Positions 18,161-26,870 of a stretch of 64,000 nt of DNA are shown here, in pieces. This stretch comes from an uncultured Flavobacterium sp. (lineage in GTDB: Bacteria > Bacteroidota > Bacteroidia > Flavobacteriales > Flavobacteriaceae): contig NZ_CALTYA010000013.1 in the NCBI RefSeq assembly GCF_943913405.1, forward strand, positions 1-64,000. The letters run 5' to 3'. Under the pieces are notes generated by a model that made no database searches, was not told where the DNA came from, and saw nothing but the letters and a program-made list of their open reading frames with translations. Each line of letters starts with the position of its first letter. The stretch's first letter is position 1. The position numbers were made by a program, and so were the translations under genes.

Positions 18161-18255
18161 TTATAACTTTTTGATTGTAAATTGTAATATTTTTTGCGAA
18201 GTTATGATTTATAGGTGGAATTTGCGAATTAAAATGAGATTTTGGCAATTGTACC

Positions 18256-18413
18256 GTCATTGCGAGGAACTGGCGCCATCACATAATCAAAGTTGCTAAA
18301 GACTTTTTGAACGCGGATTTAGGCGGATGACACAGATTTTCGCGGATTTCTTTTCTATGTTATTAAGAACTATTGAAATAGATTATGTGATGGCGCCAGT
18401 TCCTCGCAATGAC
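18256..18413. repeat. 33-bp perfect inverted repeat (TGCGAGGAAC family)
   Basis: The arms 18256-18288 and 18381-18413 are exact reverse complements over 33 bp and include TTGCGAGGAACTGGCGCCAT. The 92-bp interior carries GCGGATTTAGGCGGATGACA and ATTTTCGCGGATTTC, direct-repeat-like words of a second common bacterial repeat type. Part of the 483-bp gap with no gene. A half copy occurs at 51405-51431 and a related palindrome at 38779-38850. Confidence 0.92.
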
Positions 18414-18430
18414 TATATCGACAAACTGCG

Positions 18431-18575
18431 TCAATAGCCCCGATTGTAGCGGAAACCACGGAAACAAAAAAGCCAGTGGTTTTTATTTTAAAAAAGCGAC
18501 CAGCGGAAGCTCTTTTTAAAATTTAAAAACACGGCTTTTTTGTTGAGGAGTTGGAGCGGAAAGCGGGAATTGCTT
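18431..18575. repeat. Large stem-loop repeat element
   Basis: A 12-bp perfect stem AACAAAAAAGCC (18463-18474) pairs with 18533-18544, and an inner A/T-rich stem extends it. Outer sequences AGCCCCGATTGTAGCGG (about 18436) and GCGGAAAGCGGGAATTGCT (about 18556) can also pair in part. Similar AGCCCCGAT...AGCGGGA elements are, to my recollection, common between genes of Flavobacterium. No coding frame of interest is present; the remainder to 18643 is featureless. Confidence 0.7.
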
Positions 18576-18643
18576 CTAAAAAAAATTACTTGACTTGTGT
18601 AATTTTGATTATGAGATTGCTTCTTTCGTCACAATGCCGGGAA

Positions 18644-19183
18644 TTATCGTTTTAGCGTATATCTTTTATCGGCTTCCATGATTGTGCCGCATTTGTTGCA
18701 TTGTCTCAAGGCTTTTGAGTTGTAAAAATGCTGGAAATGCGGGAGGAAATCTTTTTCGATGTCGTTTAATTCGAAATAAACATCGTATAACTTATGGTTG
18801 CAATTGTCACAGAACCAAAGTAATCCGTCAGTGTAGCCTTTTCCGGCGCGTTTTCTTTCGATTACCAATCCGATTGAACCTGCGGAACGAACTGGCGAAT
18901 GCGGAGTTTTTGCGGGATGAAGATACATGTCGCCAGCATTCAGTTCCATTTCTTTTCGTTCGCCGTCTTCTTGGATGATTACTTTTATGGAACCTTCTAG
19001 CTGGTAAAAAAGTTCTTCGGTTTCGTTGTAATGGTAGTCTTTTCGGGCATTTGGGCCTGCGACGATCATTACGATGTAATCTTCAGAATCTACATATATA
19101 TTTTTGTTTCCGACAGGCGGTTTTAAAAGGTGTCGGTTTTCATCAATCCATTTGTTTAGATTGAAGGGTTTTGAAGTAGCCAT
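18644..19183 (-). CDS. nbaC: 3-hydroxyanthranilate 3,4-dioxygenase
   Basis: A 179-residue cupin that opens the ring of 3-hydroxyanthranilate in the kynurenine pathway (to quinolinate/NAD or 2-aminomuconate). The iron site is visible in DYHYNETEELFYQLEGS and LHPAKTPHSP. The C-terminal rubredoxin-like CDNC and CNKC pairs, found in bacterial HaaO/NbaC, would bind a second metal. Other kynurenine genes are not in this window; the adjacent ALDH is of a lysine rather than aminomuconate class, so it need not be a pathway partner. Confidence 0.93.
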   Translation of the reverse strand: MATSKPFNLNKWIDENRHLLKPPVGNKNIYVDSEDYIVMIVAGPNARKDYHYNETEELFYQLEGSIKVIIQEDGERKEMELNAGDMYLHPAKTPHSPVRSAGSIGLVIERKRAGKGYTDGLLWFCDNCNHKLYDVYFELNDIEKDFLPHFQHFYNSKALRQCNKCGTIMEADKRYTLKR

Positions 19184-19215
19184 AATTTTAAATTTCCTAT
19201 AAAATTACTAAAAAT

Positions 19216-19245
19216 AAAAAAGGCTAGCGAAAACTAGCCTTTAAA
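19216..19245 (-). terminator. Rho-independent terminator
   Basis: Stem AAAGGCTAG/CTAGCCTTT (19219-19227 with 19234-19242) with a T-run on the minus strand, just after the nuclease-fold gene. Confidence 0.82.
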
Positions 19246-19247
19246 AT

Positions 19248-20294
19248 TTATTTTACTTCTTTGATCAGATAGAGATAAACCGGAAAGTGGTCGCTGAAAC
19301 CGACTTGGCCGTTTGAATTTCTGAGCGGATATCCTTTATATTGTCCCGTTGTTTGCGTTAAAAATGGTTTGTTATAAACGCCTGCTTTCCAGAAACGGTA
19401 AGAGGTGTAATCTTTTCTGATGAACGGTTCTGAAAGAATCATTTGGTCGAATAAATCCCAAGCGTCGCGGTAAGCCAAAGTTCCTATGCCTTTGTTCGAC
19501 ATTTCTTCCATTGGGTTGTACATTCCGAATTGTTTTGTTTCGTCTTTTTTGGCTTTTGCTTGAAGTTCAACTTTAACGCTGTTATTTAAAGGTCCATCGT
19601 TCAAATCTCCCATCGTGATGATTTTTGCGTTTGGATTTATTTTGTACAGCGAATCAATAATTCTTCTGTTTAATCTTCCTGCAGCTTCACGGTTTGGGCT
19701 TGATTTTTTCTCACCTCCTGAACGTGACGGCCAGTGGTTTACAATAAAATGCATTTCTTCTCCGTCTAACATTCCAGTAACTAATAATTGGTCACGCGTG
19801 TAGATTCTTTTCGTTTTATCACTTTGATCATAGATAATTAAAGGCACGTTGATGTAGCTTGTTGGCTTGAAATGCTTCTTTTGGTAAAGCAATGCTACGT
19901 CAATTCCTCTCTTATCTGGAGAATCAAAATGTACAATTCCATAATCTTTATTAATGATAAGCGGTTGCTTGACCAAGTCTTCAAGAACACCGCGATTTTC
20001 AATCTCTGAAGCCCCCATAACTACAGGTCCTTCTTTTTGCTGGTCGCTTGTTCCTAACTCATTAATTACCCTGCTTAAATTTTGGAGTTTTTTCTTGTAT
20101 TTCTCTGACGTCCAGTTTTGAGTACCCGTTGGCGTGTATTCTTCATCGATCACATCTGGGTTGTTAATCGTGTCAAATAAGTTTTCTAAATTGTAAAATG
20201 CTATGGTTTGCACTTTGAATTTTTTATCCTGCGCTTTCGCAATATTCATTGAAGATAATACAACGAAAAGGGCAATAAAATTTTTAATTCTCAT
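19248..20294 (-). CDS. Secreted endonuclease/exonuclease/phosphatase-family protein
   Basis: A 348-residue EEP-superfamily enzyme with signal peptide (MRIKNFIALFVVLSSMNIAKAQ). Catalytic motifs are present in order: FYNLENLFD, SEIENRGVL, VNHWPSRSGG, MGDLNDGP and GFSDHFPVYLY. It may hydrolyse nucleic acid or phosphoesters outside the cytoplasm. It is divergent from a TonB receptor and two lipoproteins, which supports a scavenging role. The -7 element TACTTTTG is on the minus strand at 20347-20340. Confidence 0.87.
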   Translation of the reverse strand: MRIKNFIALFVVLSSMNIAKAQDKKFKVQTIAFYNLENLFDTINNPDVIDEEYTPTGTQNWTSEKYKKKLQNLSRVINELGTSDQQKEGPVVMGASEIENRGVLEDLVKQPLIINKDYGIVHFDSPDKRGIDVALLYQKKHFKPTSYINVPLIIYDQSDKTKRIYTRDQLLVTGMLDGEEMHFIVNHWPSRSGGEKKSSPNREAAGRLNRRIIDSLYKINPNAKIITMGDLNDGPLNNSVKVELQAKAKKDETKQFGMYNPMEEMSNKGIGTLAYRDAWDLFDQMILSEPFIRKDYTSYRFWKAGVYNKPFLTQTTGQYKGYPLRNSNGQVGFSDHFPVYLYLIKEVK

Positions 20295-20339
20295 AAATCG
20301 TATATTAATTTAATGTCAAGTTTAACATAAACTTGGGAG

Positions 20340-20375
20340 CAAAAGTAAATAATTTAATTAAATAATATACCTTTG
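20340..20375. promoter_or_regulatory. Overlapping divergent -7 elements
   Basis: The minus-strand TACTTTTG (20347-20340) and plus-strand TACCTTTG (20368-20375) are separated by 20 bp, back to back. The -33 region of each would overlap the -7 element of the other. Neither has a clear TTG box. They would serve the nuclease gene and the TonB receptor gene respectively. Confidence 0.5.
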
Positions 20376-20432
20376 CAGGCTGTTAAGAAATAATTAACTT
20401 AATAGGGAAAGTGAATTAATCTAATTTTATTT

Positions 20433-23264
20433 ATGAAAAAACTTGTAATTAGTATTTTATTTGTGATGCAAGTCGTTTTTGCTTTTGCACAGCAAGGCAC
20501 TTTAATTAAAGGTAAAGTCGTTGATGCAAAAACACAAAAAGCGATGCAGAATGTTGTTGCAACATTGCAAAACACGACACAAACGGCATTGACAAATTCG
20601 GATGGTATTTTTGTCTTCCAAAGTGCTCCTGCGGGAAACCATCTTTTAGAGATCAATAGCGCCGGCTATTCTCGCCAAATTTTGGCTATTGAAGTAGCTG
20701 AAGGCCAGCCACTAGATGTAGGCTTAGTTGTTTTAGAGGAAGATCAAACTCAAGAACAACAATTGAGCCTTATTACTATCACTGAAAATGATTTAGGTGA
20801 TGATAATAGCGGTTCAGAAAATACAGCCGGATTGCTTCAAGCTTCAAGAGATGCATTTCAACAATCTGCAGCTTTTAACTGGGGACAAGCTCGTTTCAGA
20901 ATTAGAGGTTTAGATAATGAATACGCTACCACAATGATTAATGGTATCGTAATGAATAAAATATATGACGGAAGACCACAATGGAGTAACTGGGGTGGTT
21001 TAAATGATGCAACTAGAAATCAAGAATTCACAATGGGTTCTGCTCCATCTGATTATACATTTGGTGGAATTTTAGGAACTCAAGAAATTAATACAAGAGC
21101 TTCATATTATAGACCAGGAACAAGAGTTTCTTTTTCTGGAACAAACACAAACTATAGCTGGAGAATGATGGGAACTCATGCTTCAGGAATGAACAAAGAT
21201 GGAATTGCTTATGTAATTTCTGCTTCAAGAAGATGGGCTGATGAAGGTTATTTCGACGGAACTGACTACAGCGCAAATTCATTCTTTGCAAGTATCGAGA
21301 AAAGATTCAATGACAAACATAGCTTGAACTTTACTTCTATCTATGCACAAAACAGCAGGGGGAAAAACTCTCCAAATACTAAAGAGGTTAATGACCTTGC
21401 TGGTGAGAAATACAACTCATATTGGGGATGGCAAGACGGAAAGAAAAGAAACTCAAGAGACAAAGATGTTGAAGAGCCAATTTTCATGTTAAGCCACTAC
21501 TGGAAAATTTCTGACAAAACTAATTTGAATACAAACGTTTCTTACCAATTTGGTCATATCGGAAATAGCCGTCTTGACTTCCAAGGAGTAAGAAATCCTG
21601 ATCCTACATACTATAGAAATCTTCCAAGTTATTATACTTCAATGTATGATGGAAACACTTTCATAGGAAACACTCAAGCAAATATCGACGAGGCAGGAAG
21701 AGCTAAATTCTTGACAAACAGACAACTTGACTGGGATGAAATGTACCGTGCAAATGGCAGAACTAGAGACGGAAACAGCGTTTATGCTTTATACGAAGAC
21801 AGAACTGAAGATAAAACATGGACTGCAAACACAATCTTGAATTCACAATTGGCAGACAACATTATTCTTAATGCTGGTGCAACTTACAGAAAATTGAATT
21901 CACAAAATTTCCAACAAATGCTTGACCTTTTGGGAGGAAATTATTTCAAAGATTATGACAATTTCTATACTGGAGATTTCTCACAATCAGATTTGAATAA
22001 TCCTGGAAGAAACGTTGTTGTTGGAGACAAATATGGTTATAACTATAAATTATATGCTGACAATGTTGATGCTTTTACGCAATTCAAATTCAGCTATACA
22101 AAAGTTGATTTCTATTTAGCGCAATCTTACGCTCGTTCTCAATATCAAAGAGAAGGTTTATATAAAAATGGTCTTTATGCTAATAACTCTTTTGGAAAAA
22201 GCGACAAGATTATCTTTGACAACTTCGGATTTAAAGGAGGAGCTACTTATAAGATTACAGGAAGACATTTATTTGATGTAAATGCAATTTACATGACTAA
22301 AGCACCTTCATTGAGAAATACTTTCCCAAATGCTCGTTTGAACAATTTTATTATTCCTGAATTGGATAATGAAAAAATCATGAGTGTTGATGCAAGTTAC
22401 ATCATCAGAATGCCAAAATTGAAGACTAGATTAACTGGTTTCTATTCTACAATTAAAAATGCTACTGAAACATCTTTCTTCTTCGCTGAAGGAGTTTTTG
22501 ATGGTGAAGGAGCTGATGCTAATGCTTTCGTAGCAGAAACTGTTACAGGAATCAACAAAAAACAAATGGGTGTTGAAATTGGAATCGAATACCAAATTAC
22601 TCCAACCATCAAAGCTACTGCAACTGGATCTTTTGGCCAATATACTTATGACAACAATCCAAACGTAAGTATCAACAATGATGCACTTGCTGCAATTGCA
22701 GATGACGGAACTGGAACATCAACAGTAACCGGAACTCCAAATACACAAGTTGATTTTGGAAGAGCAAACTTAAAAGATTACAGACTTCCTGGGATGCCAC
22801 AACAAGCTTACTCTTTCGGACTTGAATATAGAGATCCTAAATTCTGGTGGATTGGTGCTAACGTAAATTACCTTGCAAGCAATTATTTAGATGTTTCTGC
22901 GTTATTGAGAACTAGCAATTTCTTCGAAAACTCTGAAGATCCTTTTGGATTAGGCCTTCCTTTTTCTGATGTAGATAAAGCTAAAGCTAAAGAATTGCTT
23001 AAACAAGAAAAATTCGATGAGTTTTATTTAGTAAATTTAACAGGAGGAAAATCTTGGAGAATTGATGGAAAAACTTTCGGTTTCTTTGCTAGCGTAAACA
23101 ACGTTTTTGATATTACTTACAAAACTGGAGGTTTTGAACAAGCAAGAAATGCTAATTACCAAGAATTAAACAGAGATGCTTCTAGCGGTACTCCGTCTTT
23201 TGGTCCAAAATATTTCTACGGTTACGGAAGAACTTATTTTGTTAACCTTTACATCAACTTCTAA
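20433..23264 (+). CDS. TonB-dependent outer-membrane receptor
   Basis: A 943-residue outer-membrane transporter. Signal peptide 1-20, a carboxypeptidase-regulatory-like beta-sandwich (about 22-105), a plug (about 135-230, with ARFRIRGLDNEYATTMINGIVMN in part: FRIRGLDNEY) and a barrel ending in RTYFVNLYINF. It is not followed by a SusD gene but by two short lipoproteins, so it is not a standard SusCD pair. The substrate is unknown; the neighbouring secreted phosphoesterase suggests nucleic acid or phosphate-containing ligands. Codon use is more GAA/AAC-like and rich, as for highly expressed genes. Confidence 0.9.
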   Translation: MKKLVISILFVMQVVFAFAQQGTLIKGKVVDAKTQKAMQNVVATLQNTTQTALTNSDGIFVFQSAPAGNHLLEINSAGYSRQILAIEVAEGQPLDVGLVVLEEDQTQEQQLSLITITENDLGDDNSGSENTAGLLQASRDAFQQSAAFNWGQARFRIRGLDNEYATTMINGIVMNKIYDGRPQWSNWGGLNDATRNQEFTMGSAPSDYTFGGILGTQEINTRASYYRPGTRVSFSGTNTNYSWRMMGTHASGMNKDGIAYVISASRRWADEGYFDGTDYSANSFFASIEKRFNDKHSLNFTSIYAQNSRGKNSPNTKEVNDLAGEKYNSYWGWQDGKKRNSRDKDVEEPIFMLSHYWKISDKTNLNTNVSYQFGHIGNSRLDFQGVRNPDPTYYRNLPSYYTSMYDGNTFIGNTQANIDEAGRAKFLTNRQLDWDEMYRANGRTRDGNSVYALYEDRTEDKTWTANTILNSQLADNIILNAGATYRKLNSQNFQQMLDLLGGNYFKDYDNFYTGDFSQSDLNNPGRNVVVGDKYGYNYKLYADNVDAFTQFKFSYTKVDFYLAQSYARSQYQREGLYKNGLYANNSFGKSDKIIFDNFGFKGGATYKITGRHLFDVNAIYMTKAPSLRNTFPNARLNNFIIPELDNEKIMSVDASYIIRMPKLKTRLTGFYSTIKNATETSFFFAEGVFDGEGADANAFVAETVTGINKKQMGVEIGIEYQITPTIKATATGSFGQYTYDNNPNVSINNDALAAIADDGTGTSTVTGTPNTQVDFGRANLKDYRLPGMPQQAYSFGLEYRDPKFWWIGANVNYLASNYLDVSALLRTSNFFENSEDPFGLGLPFSDVDKAKAKELLKQEKFDEFYLVNLTGGKSWRIDGKTFGFFASVNNVFDITYKTGGFEQARNANYQELNRDASSGTPSFGPKYFYGYGRTYFVNLYINF

Positions 23265-23276
23265 TTTATATCTCTT

Positions 23277-23897
23277 ATGAAAATAAATAAGCTAACAACA
23301 TTATTATTTGCATCGCTTTCGATGGGAATTTTTTCAAGCTGCGTAAATGATGACGACACTGTTCTTCCTGAATATAATGCTTTAATTTTAGGCGAAAATT
23401 TCTCAGAAGGTACAAGCGGAAGCAAATTCGCATATGAAGGCTGGACAAATTATTCAGAAGCCGGAACCAGATTCTGGATTACTGAAACTTTTAGTGGCAA
23501 CGGATATGCTAAATTTACCTCCTTCCCTGCACTACCAACCTACCCGGCAGAAGCTTCAAATATTGCGTGGCTGATAACGCCACCAATTGACTTAGATGCG
23601 CAAGAAGGTGAAAAGCTAGTTTTCCAGGCCGCTCAGGCATTTGTTGACAACACTGCCAACACATTGGAAGTTTTGATTTCAACCAATTATGACGGAGAAA
23701 ATGTTACTGCTGCATCATGGCAGACATTGAATGCTACATTACCTACAACGGCGTCTGTTCGTTACGCATTCATCAACTCAGGGGTTATCGATATTTCGAG
23801 ATATACAGGAAAGGCTTACATTGCTTTCAGAGTAAAAGGAAACGGAACAACATTAGACGGTACTTATCAAATCGATAACGTAAGGGTTTTTAACTAA
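23277..23897 (+). CDS. Surface lipoprotein, choice-of-anchor-J-like
   Basis: A 206-residue lipoprotein: signal peptide with lipobox (FSSCVNDDD; the acidic residues after Cys are the flavobacterial surface-export signature). The rest is a beta-sandwich with FSEGTSGSKFAYEGWTNY and a closing TYQIDNVRVFN, the pattern of choice-of-anchor J/DUF5017-type domains that bind ligands. It lies 12 bp after the TonB receptor gene, so it is probably its ligand-delivering partner. Confidence 0.72.
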   Translation: MKINKLTTLLFASLSMGIFSSCVNDDDTVLPEYNALILGENFSEGTSGSKFAYEGWTNYSEAGTRFWITETFSGNGYAKFTSFPALPTYPAEASNIAWLITPPIDLDAQEGEKLVFQAAQAFVDNTANTLEVLISTNYDGENVTAASWQTLNATLPTTASVRYAFINSGVIDISRYTGKAYIAFRVKGNGTTLDGTYQIDNVRVFN

Positions 23898-23916
23898 TCC
23901 ATTTAAAACAAAATTT

Positions 23917-25266
23917 ATGAAATCTATTCTATATAAATCTTTATTCTTCGCAATTTTAACAGCTGGATTCGTTTCTAGCTGTGCGAATGATGATAATTAC
24001 AGTGATCCTACAGGAGAATGTACGCAACCGGACTTGACAGTTACAAAAACAGTTCAACAAATAATAGCGACGGCTACAGGGGCTCCAAAACTTTATGAGC
24101 AAGATGACATCATCGAAGGATATGTTACTTCAAGCGATGAGCAAGGAACTTTCTTTAAATCAGTTTCATTGCAAACACTTCCAACTGACGGATCTGCTCC
24201 TATTGGTTTCAGCGTTGCTTTAAATGTGAATTCAACATTTATTGATGGTTTTACACCTGGAACAAAAGTGTATATCAAATTGAAAGGTCTTTATTATGCT
24301 AACGTTTACAATTCACTTGTAATTGGAGCATTTTACCAGCCAACTCCTTCTGACACTCCAGCTGTCGGAAGAATTTCAGAAAACTTATACAAAAACTACA
24401 TCTTTCCTTCTTGTACAAAAGTTGACGAAAGTAAACTAGTAAGAACAGTAACTCTTGCTCAAGCTTACACAAATGCAAATTTGAATACATTAATCGAAAT
24501 TGACAATGTAAGATTTGCTGACGGATCTATCGGAAGAACTTACTTTGATGTAGATTCTGGAGGTGGCGCAACAAACCATTTTATTACTTCAACTACTGGA
24601 GGAGCTTCAAACATTATCAGATTTAGTAGTTTTGCACCTTTTTCAGGAAATAAAGTAAAAAGCGGCAGCGGAAAAATCAGAGGTGTAATGACCAAGTATA
24701 ATAGTGACTTTCAATTCATTGTAAGATATGAAGGAGACATCCAACTTGGCGGAACAAGAGAATTTACTTATCCATCTACATTTACAGAAAATTTCGAAAG
24801 CTATGCGCTAAACGAAAGCAATTTCCGCAACTATTTTAACAATCCAATTTTAGGAACTAAAGTTTGGGCAATTAAATCAGCTGCTTCAAAATATCTTGAA
24901 ATGACTTCTTTTGGAGGAACTGCTGAAAACAATAGAACTTTGTTTTTCATGCCAGTAAACATGACAGATGCAAATTCAATGACGTTTAAATACAAAGTAA
25001 ATTTTGCAGTAGCTGGACACACGCCGTTGAAAGTTTATTATACAACAAACTACACTCCAGGTCAAAATATCAATACTGCAACATTGGTTGATATTACTTC
25101 TAGCTTTACTGTAGGAACAAGCACAAACTTTGTAAGCGCAGGAACATATAATATTCCTACAGGAGTAACAGGAAATGGTTTCTTCGTGTTTGAATATACA
25201 GGTTCTGGACTTTCAAATCCAAGATTGACAACAAACTTTGGAATTGATGATGTTACAGTAAACTAA
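23917..25266 (+). CDS. DUF5689-type surface lipoprotein
   Basis: A 449-residue lipoprotein (lipobox VSSCANDDN with acidic residues after Cys). An N-terminal OB-like DUF5689 domain (about 35-275: IIEGYVTSSDEQGTFFKS, VYIKLKGLYY, GKIRGVMTKYNSDFQ) is followed by a jelly-roll domain (about 285-449) ending in TNFGIDDVTVN, as in the preceding protein. Third gene of the plus-strand unit. DUF5689 proteins are often next to secreted nuclease-fold enzymes in this phylum, as here; a nucleic-acid-binding role is inference. Confidence 0.75.
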   Translation: MKSILYKSLFFAILTAGFVSSCANDDNYSDPTGECTQPDLTVTKTVQQIIATATGAPKLYEQDDIIEGYVTSSDEQGTFFKSVSLQTLPTDGSAPIGFSVALNVNSTFIDGFTPGTKVYIKLKGLYYANVYNSLVIGAFYQPTPSDTPAVGRISENLYKNYIFPSCTKVDESKLVRTVTLAQAYTNANLNTLIEIDNVRFADGSIGRTYFDVDSGGGATNHFITSTTGGASNIIRFSSFAPFSGNKVKSGSGKIRGVMTKYNSDFQFIVRYEGDIQLGGTREFTYPSTFTENFESYALNESNFRNYFNNPILGTKVWAIKSAASKYLEMTSFGGTAENNRTLFFMPVNMTDANSMTFKYKVNFAVAGHTPLKVYYTTNYTPGQNINTATLVDITSSFTVGTSTNFVSAGTYNIPTGVTGNGFFVFEYTGSGLSNPRLTTNFGIDDVTVN

Positions 25267-25283
25267 GTTTTACATCTATAAAA

Positions 25284-25316
25284 CAAAAAAGCGAGACAAT
25301 TGTCTCGCTTTTTTTA
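25284..25316. terminator. Bidirectional terminator
   Basis: AAAAAAGCGAGACA paired with TGTCTCGCTTTTTT; a perfect stem with A- and T-runs between the convergent DUF5689 lipoprotein gene and cytochrome c gene. Confidence 0.9.
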
Positions 25317-25335
25317 TACCTAAAAACTAAATAAT

Positions 25336-25722
25336 TTATTTCAAATGACTATAAAAATAAGCCTCAACAGCCTTTAATTCTTCCTCAGAAAAAGTCTTGG
25401 TAATCGCAAAATTCGTTTTCATCACCGGGTACTGTTTGGGATCCACAATCGGCTCACTTTTGTCTTGGAGAAATAATTTTATGTCGCGATTTTTCTGTTT
25501 ATAAATAGAAGCAATTTCTTTGACGCTTGGCCCAATAACTTTTTGATCGGGCTTATGGCAAGAGTAGCACATCCCTTTTCCATCAAAAATTTCTTGACCT
25601 AACTGCAATTGCTTTTCTTCTGAAGAAATTTCCTTTTCAGAATATAGCGATTCTTTTTTTTTCGCTTCTTTCTTACAAGAAATCAAAGACAAAACTGAAA
25701 GTGTAAAAAATATCTTTTTCAT
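25336..25722 (-). CDS. Small cytochrome c lipoprotein
   Basis: A 128-residue periplasmic lipoprotein with lipobox (LSLISCKK) and one heme c site CYSCH; the axial Met is likely in YPVMKTNFA. It belongs to class I monoheme cytochromes. The ATG at 25722 begins a proper signal peptide; an in-frame TTG at 25746 is part of the promoter instead. A promoter sits at 25744-25772, inside the end of hemB, so it can be expressed apart from the heme genes although it follows them. Confidence 0.85.
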   Translation of the reverse strand: MKKIFFTLSVLSLISCKKEAKKKESLYSEKEISSEEKQLQLGQEIFDGKGMCYSCHKPDQKVIGPSVKEIASIYKQKNRDIKLFLQDKSEPIVDPKQYPVMKTNFAITKTFSEEELKAVEAYFYSHLK

Positions 25723-25743
25723 TTCTATATATAATAATTTCGG

Positions 25744-25772
25744 CAAATTTAAACTAAAATTATCTATTCAAA
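25744..25772 (-). promoter_or_regulatory. Promoter of the cytochrome c gene
   Basis: On the minus strand TTG (25772-25770), 18-bp spacer, TAAATTTG (25751-25744): a full match to TTG-N17-23-TAnnTTTG. The -33 box lies within the 3' end of hemB. Confidence 0.65.
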
Positions 25773-26752
25773 ATTACTGCCGCTTCCTTAGCAAAATAAG
25801 TGGAAATAATATCAGCTCCTGCTCTTTTAATACAATGCAATTGCTCAATCATAATCTTGTCGTGATCCAGCCAGCCTTTTTCTGCTGCCGCTTTTACCAT
25901 CGCATATTCGCCAGAAACTTGATATACAGAAACAGGAACATTCACCGCATTTTTAACCTCGCGAACAATATCTAGATAAGCAATTCCTGGTTTTACCATT
26001 ACAATATCTGCGCCTTCTTCAACATCGTGAAGCGCTTCGCGGATAGCTTCGATTCTATTGGCATAATCCATTTGGTATGTTTTTTTATCCTTCGGAACTT
26101 CGCTCAAATCCACAGGAGCACTATCCAAAGCTTCCCGAAACGGGCCATAAAACGACGACGCATATTTAGCGCTGTAACTCATGATTCCCACATTGTGATG
26201 CCCGTTTTGTTCCAAAGCTTTTCGGATTGCCAAAACTCTTCCGTCCATCATATCGCTTGGCGCTACGAAATCGGCACCAGCTTCAGCATGGCTCAAACTC
26301 ATCAAAGTCAAAGCGTCGACAGTTGCGTCATTGATGATTTGTCCCTTATCAATAATTCCGTCATGGCCATAAATTGAATATGGATCGAGAGCAACGTCGG
26401 GCATCACAATCATTCCCGGAACAGCATCTTTGATGGCACGAATAGCATCTTGCATCAGTCCATTTTTGTTCCAAGCTTCTTTGCCGGTGTTGTCTTTTAA
26501 TTTATCGTCAACTTTTACATAAATATTAACCGCTTTTATTCCCAAATTCCATAATTCCTTGACTTCTTTTACAGTTAAATCCAATGAACGGCGATAAATT
26601 CCAGGCATTGATGGAATTTCAACCTGAAAGTTTTTTCCTTCTGTAATAAACATCGGAAACATAAAATCATTTGGTGTCAAATGCGTTTCACGAACCAAAC
26701 TTCTGATAGATTCATTCGTTCTTAAACGGCGGTCTCTTTGTAATGGAAACAT
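25760..26752 (-). CDS. hemB: Delta-aminolevulinate dehydratase
   Basis: Porphobilinogen synthase (330 residues), condensing two 5-aminolevulinates. Active-site signatures are MSYSAKYASSFYGPFR (first Schiff-base Lys) and MVKPGIAYLD (second Lys). The metal site near 115-130 lacks the zinc Cys triad (it reads MPDVALDPYSIYGHDG), so it is the magnesium-type enzyme. Its ATG lies 4 bp after an arm of the palindrome 26756-26870, which separates it from hemF. Confidence 0.95.
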   Translation of the reverse strand: MFPLQRDRRLRTNESIRSLVRETHLTPNDFMFPMFITEGKNFQVEIPSMPGIYRRSLDLTVKEVKELWNLGIKAVNIYVKVDDKLKDNTGKEAWNKNGLMQDAIRAIKDAVPGMIVMPDVALDPYSIYGHDGIIDKGQIINDATVDALTLMSLSHAEAGADFVAPSDMMDGRVLAIRKALEQNGHHNVGIMSYSAKYASSFYGPFREALDSAPVDLSEVPKDKKTYQMDYANRIEAIREALHDVEEGADIVMVKPGIAYLDIVREVKNAVNVPVSVYQVSGEYAMVKAAAEKGWLDHDKIMIEQLHCIKRAGADIISTYFAKEAAVILNR

Positions 26753-26755
26753 AAT

Positions 26756-26870
26756 AGCCCCCTAACCCCCAAAGGGGGAATTCCTATTAGGGGTCAATAG
26801 GGTTTTAGTTTATATTTTACTGAATACAATTGCTATTTAGGTTTTTTGTTCCCCTTTGGGGGTTAGGGGG
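26756..26870. repeat. Palindrome with GGGGGTTAGGGGG arms between hemF and hemB
   Basis: The left arm starts at 26756 (AGCCCCCTAACCCCCAAAGG...) and the right arm is 26849-26870, near-perfect complements around about 70 nt. Each arm is itself self-pairing (CCCCCAAAGGGGG). The hemF stop codon lies in the right arm, and the last residues ITP are encoded by it. A 29-bp single copy occurs at 35345-35373 in hemH. Confidence 0.9.

Noticed and set aside
18205..18643. Hidden protein gene or tRNA in the ALDH-nbaC gap
   Set aside because: Only repeats and stem-loops found; no cloverleaf and no frame with a plausible start.
20433..25266. SusC/SusD polysaccharide utilisation locus
   Set aside because: No SusD-like gene and no glycoside hydrolase; the companions are short jelly-roll/DUF5689 lipoproteins.
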